From Moesziomyces globuligerus (lineage: Eukaryota; Basidiomycota; Ustilaginomycetes; Ustilaginales; Ustilaginaceae), in NCBI GenBank assembly GCA_030849465.1, contig JARVLF010000014.1, positions 124,001 to 188,000 on the forward strand: a DNA stretch of 64,000 nucleotides, read 5' to 3'. A program made the position numbers and the translations under genes. Position 1 is the first letter of the stretch. Each line of letters starts with the position of its first letter. The notes below the pieces were generated by a model. That model was not told the origin of the DNA. It ran no database searches and worked only from the letters and a program-made list of their open reading frames with translations. Shown in pieces: positions 56,156 through 64,000 of the stretch.

Positions 56156-57382
56156 ATGGCCGACCCAACACCATCCACATCGACGCAGCCTCCTGCCGAG
56201 CCTGTGCTCTCGTCCGATCCCGCCAAGGACAAGGCGCTCAAGGCGTACAAGAAGGCGCTCAAGCAGCACGAGGAGCTCTCGGAGAACCTCAAGAAGCTGC
56301 GCTTCGGGCTCAAGGACCTCGAAAAGGCGTACGACAAGACCGAGGATGACATCAAGGCGCTCCAGTCCGTCGGCCAGATCATCGGCGAGGTGCTCAAGCA
56401 GCTCGACGACGAGCGCTACATTGTCAAGGCCTCCTCGGGTCCGCGCTACGTCGTCGGCATCCGCGCCAGCGTGCCCAAGCACAAGCTCAAGCAGGGCGTG
56501 CGCGTCTCGCTCGACATGACCACGCTCACCATCATGCGCATCCTCCCGCGCGAGGTCGATCCGCTCGTCTACAACATGAGCATGGAGGATCCGGGCGCCG
56601 CCAGCTTTGCGGGCATCGGCGGCCTCTCGGACCAGATCCGCGAGCTCCGCGAGGTCATCGAGCTGCCCCTCCTCAACCCCGAGCTCTTTATGCGCGTCGG
56701 CATCAAGCCGCCCAAGGGCGTCTTGCTCTACGGTCCGCCGGGTACGGGCAAGACGCTGCTCGCCCGCGCCGTCGCGAGCACGCTCGAGACCAACTTTCTC
56801 AAGGTGGTCTCGAGCGCCATCGTGGACAAGTACATTGGCGAGAGCGCGCGTCTGATCCGCGAGATGTTTGGCTACGCAAAGGAGCACGAGCCGTGCATCA
56901 TCTTTATGGACGAGATCGACGCCATCGGCGGTCGACGCTTCAGCGAAGGCACCTCGGCCGATCGCGAGATCCAGCGCACGCTCATGGAGCTCCTCAACCA
57001 GATGGACGGATTCGACTACCTCGGCAAGACAAAGATCATCATGGCCACAAACAGGCCCGATACGCTCGACCCTGCGTTGCTCCGACCGGGACGCATCGAT
57101 CGCAAGATCGAGATCCCGCTGCCCAACGAACAGTCGCGCCTCGAGATTCTCAAGATCCACACCAAACCCGTCGCAAAGAAGGAGGAGCTCGACTACGAGG
57201 CCATCGTCAAGCTCAGCGACGGCTTCAACGGCGCAGACCTCCGCAACGTCGCCACCGAAGCCGGCATGTTTGCCATCAGAGACGACCGCGACTACTGCGT
57301 CCAGGAGGACTTTATGAAGGCCGTCCGCAAACTCCAGGAGGCCAAACGCCACGAATCAAAGATCGACTACAGCGCCGTGTAG
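56156..57382 (+). CDS. RPT4: 26S proteasome regulatory ATPase Rpt4 (PSMC6)
   Basis: This is a single-exon 408-aa product with an ATG at 56156. A coiled coil occupies about 25-75, an OB-fold domain about 80-140, and the AAA+ module the rest: Walker A GPPGTGKT (192-199), Walker B IIFMDEID (about 248-255), the sensor and arginine-finger region [20 protein letters not shown], and a C-terminal helical lid. [20 protein letters not shown] and [20 protein letters not shown] are diagnostic of the Rpt4 branch. Rpt4 is one of six ATPases in the 19S base that unfold ubiquitinated substrates and feed them to the 20S core. It ends YSAV and, as is usual for Rpt4, has no HbYX gate-opening tail. Confidence 0.96.
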   Translation: MADPTPSTSTQPPAEPVLSSDPAKDKALKAYKKALKQHEELSENLKKLRFGLKDLEKAYDKTEDDIKALQSVGQIIGEVLKQLDDERYIVKASSGPRYVVGIRASVPKHKLKQGVRVSLDMTTLTIMRILPREVDPLVYNMSMEDPGAASFAGIGGLSDQIRELREVIELPLLNPELFMRVGIKPPKGVLLYGPPGTGKTLLARAVASTLETNFLKVVSSAIVDKYIGESARLIREMFGYAKEHEPCIIFMDEIDAIGGRRFSEGTSADREIQRTLMELLNQMDGFDYLGKTKIIMATNRPDTLDPALLRPGRIDRKIEIPLPNEQSRLEILKIHTKPVAKKEELDYEAIVKLSDGFNGADLRNVATEAGMFAIRDDRDYCVQEDFMKAVRKLQEAKRHESKIDYSAV

Positions 57383-57630
57383 GAAAAGTCTCTCGCTCAG
57401 CATATCGATAGCAAAGCAATTTCAGTCGAGCAAGCAAAAAACGTGCGCCGCGTACGCGCAGAGCCAAGCATGGATGCTAGGATTTGGATTGGTCAAACCG
57501 GTATGCAGGGGATTATAGCGAGTGTGCAAGGCTTGGCCCGGGAGCGATTGGCTTCGGGCCATGCGTCGAGGGATGGGAAACTAGGGCTTCAAGGTGCGGG
57601 AGGTTTGCTAATGGGGTATGATTGATGCTG

Positions 57631-58209
57631 TTACATGCCAGCCTTTGCAAAGGCGGCGTTGATCTTGTCATCGATAAAGTCGTGGAGCGATCCGGATTGC
57701 TTTGCGCCGGCCGCCTTGATTGTGAACTTGTCCGAAGCGTTGCCCGAGTCGCCAAAGACGACGACAATGTAATCGTCTCTAGGCTCGAGGTCTTTGGGAA
57801 GGGTGATGTCGACCGCTTCGTCACGGATGAGGATTCCATCTGCAAGGTGCCACTTGAGGTTTTCGCCTCCGGATCCGTCGGCGGGGAGGTAGCCTAGCTT
57901 GATCATGCCCTTGTAGTTTTCTGCCTCTGCGGGGAGGTCCGAGGCGTCCCAGGTGACCTGAACCGTTTCGCCTGCGGTCCAGACCGTGTCGGCGGTGGGC
58001 GAGGTGATGTGGGGATTGTAGACGATGCGTTTCTCGAGTTCGGCCATCACGTCGCGTCCGAGCATGACGTGATCCCACTGCGTAGCCTGGAGCTGACGGC
58101 TGAGCATCAGCTCGGCATCGGTCGAGGCACCAAAGCTAGCCAGCGTCGGCGCTCCGACGACCGACGAAACAAGCACCGACGCCGAGAGCAGCAACGAAGC
58201 GAATTGCAT
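57631..58209 (-). CDS. Small secreted protein with a Kre9/Knh1-like domain
   Basis: The start is the ATG at 58209 (MQFASLLLSASVLVSSVVGA), chosen because it opens a classic signal peptide cleaved near residue 18; the longer frame upstream has no such feature. The product is 192 aa. Residues about 60-170 (YNPHITSPTADTVWTAGETV, QVTWDASDLP, DDYIVVVFGDSGN) resemble the N-terminal domain shared by yeast Kre9/Knh1 and many Ser/Thr-rich GPI-anchored fungal wall proteins. Here there is no Ser/Thr-rich stalk and no hydrophobic GPI signal (it ends INAAFAKAGM), so a soluble wall or secreted protein is expected. Only one Cys-poor domain is present. It could function in wall assembly or at the host surface; no function is demonstrated. 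Confidence 0.75.
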   Translation of the reverse strand: MQFASLLLSASVLVSSVVGAPTLASFGASTDAELMLSRQLQATQWDHVMLGRDVMAELEKRIVYNPHITSPTADTVWTAGETVQVTWDASDLPAEAENYKGMIKLGYLPADGSGGENLKWHLADGILIRDEAVDITLPKDLEPRDDYIVVVFGDSGNASDKFTIKAAGAKQSGSLHDFIDDKINAAFAKAGM

Positions 58210-58522
58210 CTTGGGCGAATACGAAAGGGGACAAGGGGAAAAGTGGTGGCTTGGTCGTGAGACTGATGAAAACAATGTCACGAGGGCTAGAGTGGACAAG
58301 AGTGCGTCTCGTTGAGGAGAAACGTTGACAGACTAGGAAGGGATGAGAGAAGAAAGAGGGGGATGGGGAACCGGAGGGGAGCCATCTTTAAGGCATGGAC
58401 GACTCGAACAGGGAAGGGGGGGGGGGGGCACATGCTCAGGCCGGGGGGGAGCTGTCAAAGAGAGACGCGGTCGGCGCTTGACAGCGGGCGGCGAAAAGTG
58501 CGGCGAGGTCGGGGCATGACAC

Positions 58523-58572
58523 GGTACGGCGCGGTACGGCGCGGTACGGCGCGATGCGGCGCGGTGCGGTGG
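58523..58572. repeat. 10-bp tandem repeat, five units
   Basis: Three perfect GGTACGGCGC units are followed by two degenerate ones (GATGCGGCGC, GGTGCGGTGG). This lies about 310 bp upstream of the secreted-protein start. Confidence 0.9.
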
Positions 58573-59950
58573 GGAGCCAAGGGGCGCAGGGGCGGCTGCA
58601 GAGCACACTCATGTCGCATGCTCGAAGCCACCAACTGCCGCTCTGGACCAACACGGTCTTGGAGCCGAAGCGGTGCGCTTTGATGCGATGAGAAGCGAAG
58701 CGGTGCCAAGCTCAAGCTCTTTGTGGCGGCGACGACGACGTCACGGGCTTCCGCGGGGGCAAGAGCGTGAGGCGCTGGAGACGGCGACGGCGCTCTGCAC
58801 GGTTCGGCTTTGCGAGCGTTCTGGAATGGAGCAAGCGACGCTCGTCGATGCGCACCGAGGCGCCCAAAAGCGACGCTAGCGCTCAAGCGCATCCCACGCT
58901 GCGGCTCGCTTTCCTGATCCAGCCCGACCCGAGCGATGCGAGCGACGCGAACGACGCGGAGCAAAGTGGGATGCACTGCCAAGTGACGAGCAGCGAGACC
59001 AAAGAAGGCAAGCCTCGACTGCGCTTTGACTGCGCTTGACTGCGCGTAGGCTGCACGCGCTCAGGGTCTAAGCGAAGCGAGGCGGCATGAGCGCGTGTTT
59101 GTCTGCGCGCCTTTGGGCGGCTGCATCCTCCGACGCAGCAGGCATGGCTTGCTTGGAACGCGGCACGCGCCCCGCACCAGCTTGCGACCTGCTTGCGCTC
59201 GGAGCCTGCATCGCTCGCCTGCATCCGCGCCCCCAGCCGAAGCCGGACATTTTCCTCTTTAGGCTGCACCTCGAATCCCTAGCCGACCGAGCAAACTTGG
59301 CCCCCTCACGCCCGGTCTCACTCGCTTGCCTCGGAAGCCCTGCGTCGCCGATCGCCGCTAACTTACTCGTCGAATGTACAGCCTGTCACTCTAACAGCAC
59401 GAACTGAATCGTCGACTCGGCCCAGTCTAGCTTGGTCGCCGGATCGGAATTGGGATATTCCGCCCGCCGGCGACTTTGTCTCGAAGCCCAAGCCCGATAC
59501 TAGCCATTCTCAGATTGGGCTCGTGACGGCTAGACCATCGCTAGAGCCCAGTTTGGCTAGGCTAGGCTGGAAGCGTGGCCTGGAATCGGAGAAGGCCGTT
59601 AGCCAGTGAATCGCCATCGGGCGCTGTTGGCATCGGTGGCTTTTCTTTTTTTGGAGGGGCGCCGCTGCCACGCCCCCAATTCAAGCCCCGACCCGAATTC
59701 GAGGCGCGGTTGGAGCGGATCAGGCCGCCTTTCAAAGCAGCCAAAGCAGCATGACGAGGCGATGCTGGCCAATCCACGCCGAAAAATAGCAACCACCCAG
59801 AAGCGCCCAGCTGCTTGACACTTAGGCTCTCGAATTTCGACGGCTCGCCGGCTCGATGGCCGATGCTCGCTCGGCTGCACGCCAACACTGCCTTTGACGA
59901 GAAAAAAAGGAGTTGCGTTGGTCTCAGTTGGTTGAACAGCTGCAATCAAT

Positions 59951-59970
59951 CCAATCCAATCCAATCCAAT
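59951..59970. repeat. CCAAT pentanucleotide repeat, four units
   Basis: Four perfect CCAAT units (flanked by CAAT and a further CCAAT) are present. They could present clustered CCAAT boxes to the HAP complex upstream of the Caf120-like gene, or be a simple microsatellite. Confidence 0.85.
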
Positions 59971-60189
59971 CGGATCCAATCCACAATTTCAATTCATTCC
60001 ATCGACCTCGCTCGAGCCCTTGGCCAGCCTAGCCTTCGCAGCTCAGCTCCACTTGTGCCCCCTCTACTTTGGCCCTTGCACCATCGCCGCCTCTGCTCTC
60101 CTCTGTACCACATCCCATCTCTCCTACCGTCGCCCGCCGGAGCGATCCTCCATCCAGTCCGCGCGAGCACAACACACGCCGCAAACACC

Positions 60190-63100
60190 ATGAACGGCTC
60201 CCCTTCTTCCCACAACTTCGGCGCCGCCGCCTCGCCCTCCGCATACGATCAGCCTTCCATCTCGGCTTCTCAGTCCAACATGCACGGCTTCCAACCTCGC
60301 CAGCCACCGTCCTCAGCCGCTCCACCCGCTGGCGCTCCACAGGGCCGTCCCTTCCAGCCTTCTCATTCCCATAGCCAGTCCACCAGCGTGCTCCTCAACT
60401 CGGGCTCGCGCAGCAACTTCCGCTCACAGTCCCAACAGATGCAGATGCAGCAGCAGCAGCAGCAGCAGCACCAGCAGCAGCAGCACCAGCACCAGCAGCA
60501 GCAACCCGGCTCCAACCGCTCCGTCAGCATGCGTCCCATGTCCGCCTTCCAGCCCCTCGACAACCCAGACTACTACACTTCAGGCGCCACCTCGAGCCCC
60601 ACCTCTCCGCGTCCCCCTTCCCCCACCGGTTCCACCGCCCGCTCCATCCGTACCACACCCACCACCCCCCTCACCTTCAAGAGCACCGACCTCCGAAGCG
60701 CCCTCAGCCTCCAGGAGTCTCAGCAGAAGAAGCTCTACATGGAGGGCTACCTCCTCAAGCGCGACGACCTCGGCACCGACGGCAAGCCCCTTAACGTCGC
60801 CGACGAGAAGCGTACCTGGTCCGAATGCTTTGTCCAGCTCTCGGGCACCGTACTCAGCCTCTGGAACGTGCAGCAGATGGAGGACGCCGCACAGCGCGGA
60901 ACAGAGGTACCCCCCACCTACATCAACATCACCGACTCCTTCGTCGACTTCATCGGCCTCCTCATCGAGGACCCCAAGCTCATTCCAGGCAGCCGCGGTC
61001 GCTACCACCACGCCTTCGCCATCAACTCGGCCGGCAACAACCGCACCATCTTCTGCTTCCGCGATCCGCCCCCCTACCCTCCCGAGTCGCTCGAGCAGTG
61101 GCTCGCTCCCGAGCACAGGCAGAAGCCCGAGCACCGCACCGTCATCGGCTGGCTCAACCTCGGCCACCGCCACCTCCAGGCCTGGATCAACGCCATCCGC
61201 CTCGCCTCCTGGGAGAAGGTGCGCCTCGAAGAGATCTACACCGGCGCCCTCATCCGCGCCCGCCTCGGCGCCGTCGGCGGTCCCGGCTCCTCGCACACCG
61301 CAAAGGACGACAGCCCCGCCGTCCCGGCTTCCGAAATGTCCATCAAGTCGCCCCTCGTCAAGGGCAAGATGGAGGGCTGGGTCAAGGCTCGCTTCATGGG
61401 CTCCACCGAATGGAAAAAGGTCTGGATGGTCCTCACAGACCACAAGCCCGACGAGTCCGAGTTCGGCGCAAAGAAAAAGTTCTGGAAGATCGGCTCCTCG
61501 GCCGGCGACCGCTCCAGCATCATGAGCGTCAACAGCGTCTCCACGGGCGCGCCCGGCGCTCCTGGCACCGACGGCAAGCAATTGCCACCGCCGCCCGGCA
61601 GCAACGGCGCGCCCGGCGTCGCCAGCTTCTTCGAATCCAAAAAGGACAAGAAACCCTTTGCCAGCCTCATCTACGCGGCCCACGCCTTCGCCGTCTACCC
61701 TTCCCGCCCCGAGCTCGTCGAGGGCTCCAGCCTCTTCAAGATCGAAGGCGTCTTCCCCTCCAGCTCCGTCCTCTCCGCCACCCACCGCATCCGCACCACC
61801 GGCTGGGTGATGCTCATGCCCGAGCTCGAGTCCGCCGGCAGCAAGGGCGCCAACGCAGAGATGATGAAGTGGATCATCGCCTTCATGGACGCCTTTAAGC
61901 TCTACGGCCGCCCCGAAGGCTTTGTCTGGGAGGCCCGCGACCCTGCCTCGCCCTTCTTCGCCTATCCCATCGGTCCCTTCAAGGACCGCCTCTTCCTCGA
62001 CAGGGAGCTCGCCGAGTTCCTCGAGATCGCCCGCGAAGACCACCTCACCACTCGCTCCGCCCTCCACGGCATCATGGCTGCCCGCATGCGCGGAGAGCGC
62101 ACCAAGATCCTCCAGCCCCTCCCGCCTCCTTCCCAAAACGCCGTCCTGCCCACCCGCAACGCAGCCAGCGTGCCCATGCAGCAGTCTCGCTCCGGCTCGC
62201 GCGCAAGCGCCGCCGACTCTGCCTCGCGTCTGCCGCCCCTCGTCTTTGGCTCCGCCCAGCCTGCCGAACAGGCGCAGGCGCAGGCTCAGCCCGCTGTGGC
62301 GACTGCACGCGAGCACCAGCCGGAGGACACGACCGAGCTCCCCGCAGAGCTGCCCAACAAGCTGCCTCAGACCTTCAAAGACTCGGCCCGGGGCGACGCC
62401 CGAAATGAAGAGCTTCGCCCTGCCTCGCCCGACTTCGACGGCTTCCGCCCACCACGCGAGGCGCGTCCCGGCCAGGCGCCGCCCACGTACCCAGGCGCAC
62501 AGACCCAGACCGCCAGCCCTGCCGTGCCACCTGCGCTGACCCCTGCCGGACCGGTGGCTGCCGCGGCTCCTCTCAGCGTCGCTGCAGTCGAGCCTCTTGC
62601 CAACCGCGCCCCTGTCACTGCTCCCCAGAGTGCCACCGCTGTGTCTAGAGACCCGCGCGACGATCGGTCGGCTCTCTCCACGTCAACGCTCGAGCCCTCC
62701 AACGCTCCTGCAGCTGTGGCGCAGCCCGCATCGCAGGCACCTGCGTTCGCCCAGAATCTCCCACCAACCAACGCGCCCGAATCTTCTCTCGCCTACCTGG
62801 GCCCGTCCAGTGCATCCCACGCCACGTCGCCCTCTGCGACGTCCGAGCCAGCCGCTGCCCGCGCTGCACCTGTCTTTGGTCCGTCCGGCCGGGGCGCAGA
62901 GCAGACCTCGGCTGACGAGTCTCGCTCCTCCAAGCGTGACTCCTTGCCCACCAACTACGACGAGAGTGCGCTCTTCTACATGGCGTCCATCTCCGACCAG
63001 CTTCCGGCGCCCTCGGCTCAGCCCGTCGTCATGGCCGCGCCCAGCCGCACCGTCGTCACCAAGGAGAGCTCGCTCGCCTCGCGTCCACAGAGCCTCGCGC

Positions 63101-64000
63101 CTGCGTCGGGCACCACCTCGGCCATCCAGTCCGAGAGCACCCACACCACGCGCCTCTCGTCCGACCAGGCCCAGGCAGCAGGTGCACCATCACTGGCCGC
63201 ATCGGCAGGACCGGCGGCTGCGGCCGTGGGTGGTCTCGGCGCAGCAGCCGCTCTGGCCCACAACCAGCACGCCAAGCCGGACAGCCACGTCGCAGCGAGG
63301 ACCAACCAGACGCAGGATGACTCGATCAACGACGACGCGCTTGCGGCCTACTCTTTCCTCGAGCAGCCCCCGTCTCCTGCGCTTCGAACCACGGAGCTCG
63401 CGCCTCGCTCGGCCCCCGCCGCTCGCAGTCCTGTGCCCTCTGCCACCTCGCCACTCGTCACGCAGCCCGCTCTGGCGTCGACGACCGACAGCTCTGCTTC
63501 CAGGGGTGCTGACGCTCGTCCCGCGGCTGTCCAGTACCCTTCGACCTTCGGACAGAACAAGAGGGCAGCTGAGCGAAAGTCGATCGCTCAGATGCAGGCC
63601 CAGGCCCACCAAGAGGCGCTGTCTAGGCCCGGTCGCGCGGGCGGCGCCAAGCCCAAGGGCCTGCGTCGTCCAGGCTGGGTCGACGACAGCGAAGAGGAGG
63701 AGGACGACGAGGAAGATGAGGAGGACGACGAGGCCGACGCTGGGCGTGCTGGTCCCGGTGCAGGCGTTGGCGGGCTCGCAGCGGGTGGTACCGCTGCTGG
63801 CGCGGCGCGCTCTGCGGCCAGCTCGAGCCGCGGTGGTCCGGGCACCGAGTCGCCCGTCAACTTGGCTGACTCGGTCGGCAGCCTCGGACGCAACCAGGAT
63901 GCCGCCGCCCAGGGTGCCTCGGGCACGTTCCCTCGCTCCGCCTCGTACGGCGCCAGCGTGCTGGGCGGCTCGCGCTCGGCCTCGCCTGGTCAGGCGCCCG
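60190..64000 (+). CDS. CAF120: Caf120/Skg3-type PH-domain protein, 3' end outside window
   Basis: The start is the ATG at 60190; the frame is open for 1270 codons to the window edge. The N-terminus is disordered with a Gln/His run (about residues 78-107). A PH domain of the Caf120/Skg3 type begins near residue 185 (EGYLLKRDDLG, WSECFVQLSGTVLSLWNVQQ, YINITDSFVDFIGLLIEDPK) and a second folded block follows at about 390-640 (KGKMEGWVKARFMGSTEWKK, WVMLMPELESAGSKG, YPIGPFKDRLFLDRELAEFL). A very long Pro/Ala/Ser-rich region with an acidic run near residue 1170 continues to the edge. Yeast Caf120 associates with the CCR4-NOT complex and its paralogue Skg3 localises to bud sites. The C-terminus is missing, so the length and any further domain are unknown. 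Confidence 0.85.
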   Translation, partial: MNGSPSSHNFGAAASPSAYDQPSISASQSNMHGFQPRQPPSSAAPPAGAPQGRPFQPSHSHSQSTSVLLNSGSRSNFRSQSQQMQMQQQQQQQHQQQQHQHQQQQPGSNRSVSMRPMSAFQPLDNPDYYTSGATSSPTSPRPPSPTGSTARSIRTTPTTPLTFKSTDLRSALSLQESQQKKLYMEGYLLKRDDLGTDGKPLNVADEKRTWSECFVQLSGTVLSLWNVQQMEDAAQRGTEVPPTYINITDSFVDFIGLLIEDPKLIPGSRGRYHHAFAINSAGNNRTIFCFRDPPPYPPESLEQWLAPEHRQKPEHRTVIGWLNLGHRHLQAWINAIRLASWEKVRLEEIYTGALIRARLGAVGGPGSSHTAKDDSPAVPASEMSIKSPLVKGKMEGWVKARFMGSTEWKKVWMVLTDHKPDESEFGAKKKFWKIGSSAGDRSSIMSVNSVSTGAPGAPGTDGKQLPPPPGSNGAPGVASFFESKKDKKPFASLIYAAHAFAVYPSRPELVEGSSLFKIEGVFPSSSVLSATHRIRTTGWVMLMPELESAGSKGANAEMMKWIIAFMDAFKLYGRPEGFVWEARDPASPFFAYPIGPFKDRLFLDRELAEFLEIAREDHLTTRSALHGIMAARMRGERTKILQPLPPPSQNAVLPTRNAASVPMQQSRSGSRASAADSASRLPPLVFGSAQPAEQAQAQAQPAVATAREHQPEDTTELPAELPNKLPQTFKDSARGDARNEELRPASPDFDGFRPPREARPGQAPPTYPGAQTQTASPAVPPALTPAGPVAAAAPLSVAAVEPLANRAPVTAPQSATAVSRDPRDDRSALSTSTLEPSNAPAAVAQPASQAPAFAQNLPPTNAPESSLAYLGPSSASHATSPSATSEPAAARAAPVFGPSGRGAEQTSADESRSSKRDSLPTNYDESALFYMASISDQLPAPSAQPVVMAAPSRTVVTKESSLASRPQSLAPASGTTSAIQSESTHTTRLSSDQAQAAGAPSLAASAGPAAAAVGGLGAAAALAHNQHAKPDSHVAARTNQTQDDSINDDALAAYSFLEQPPSPALRTTELAPRSAPAARSPVPSATSPLVTQPALASTTDSSASRGADARPAAVQYPSTFGQNKRAAERKSIAQMQAQAHQEALSRPGRAGGAKPKGLRRPGWVDDSEEEEDDEEDEEDDEADAGRAGPGAGVGGLAAGGTAAGAARSAASSSRGGPGTESPVNLADSVGSLGRNQDAAAQGASGTFPRSASYGASVLGGSRSASPGQAP

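Larger units (their letters stand above)
58210..60189. promoter_or_regulatory. Divergent intergenic region between the Kre9-like and Caf120-like genes
   Basis: These 2.0 kb contain no recognisable gene. They hold a G13 run (58416-58428), a 10-bp tandem repeat (58523-58572), a CCAAT-rich pentanucleotide repeat (59951-59970) about 220 bp before the Caf120 start, and CT-rich leader sequence before 60190. Confidence 0.45.

Overview
This window looks like nuclear chromosomal DNA of a basidiomycete fungus, most likely from the smut lineage (Ustilaginomycotina). The support is GC-rich, intron-poor coding sequence, short introns of about 80-110 nt with GTAAGT-like donors, long Ser/Pro/Ala-rich disordered tails, an intron-bearing nuclear tRNA, and a gene set typical of fungi (calmodulin, Rho1-GEF Rom2, Qcr8, Cdh1/Cru1-type APC activator, Fis1, Snx4, clathrin heavy chain, Rpt4, Caf120/Skg3). 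No species was assigned. I saw no rRNA, CRISPR array or intact transposon. Gene models were built by reading both strands and splice sites by eye; function calls rest on recognised domains and motifs, not on searches.

Layout. 0-7 kb: the 3' part of a VPS9-domain Rab5-GEF converges on a large Spt21/GATA-finger gene resembling fission-yeast Ams2, a histone-gene activator. 7-14.3 kb: two convergent major-facilitator transporters flank 1.5 kb of degenerate repeats and polypyrimidine DNA. 14.3-17.6 kb holds no recognisable gene. 17.6-24.6 kb: F-box protein, calmodulin (two coding introns and a probable 5'-UTR intron), and a Rim2-type mitochondrial pyrimidine nucleotide carrier. 24.6-31.3 kb: Rom2-like Rho GEF and the complex III subunit Qcr8 with an unusually long first intron. 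31.9 kb: tRNA-Glu(UUC) with an intron. 32.5-36.2 kb: iron-type alcohol dehydrogenase, lunapark, histone H3. 36.2-41.3 kb is a 5.2 kb gene-free interval in front of the Cdh1/Fizzy-related gene. 44.5-50 kb: HPP-family membrane protein, Fis1 (four exons), Snx4 (three exons). 50.2-57.4 kb: clathrin heavy chain and proteasome ATPase Rpt4 share a divergent promoter with two CCAG microsatellites. 57.6-64 kb: a small secreted Kre9/Knh1-like protein and the start of a Caf120/Skg3-type PH protein that runs off the window.

Themes. Several genes act in membrane traffic (VPS9 GEF, lunapark, Snx4, clathrin), mitochondria (Rim2 carrier, Qcr8, Fis1), cell cycle and proteolysis (Cdh1, Rpt4, F-box protein), and chromatin (Ams2-like factor, histone H3). 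This is a normal eukaryotic neighbourhood without operon logic; the close arrangements are divergent promoters and tight convergent 3' ends. I found no convincing new multi-gene system. The least explained pieces are the repeat cluster at 11.5-12.4 kb, the greatly expanded loop in the GATA finger, and the 5.2 kb gap upstream of histone H3 and Cdh1.
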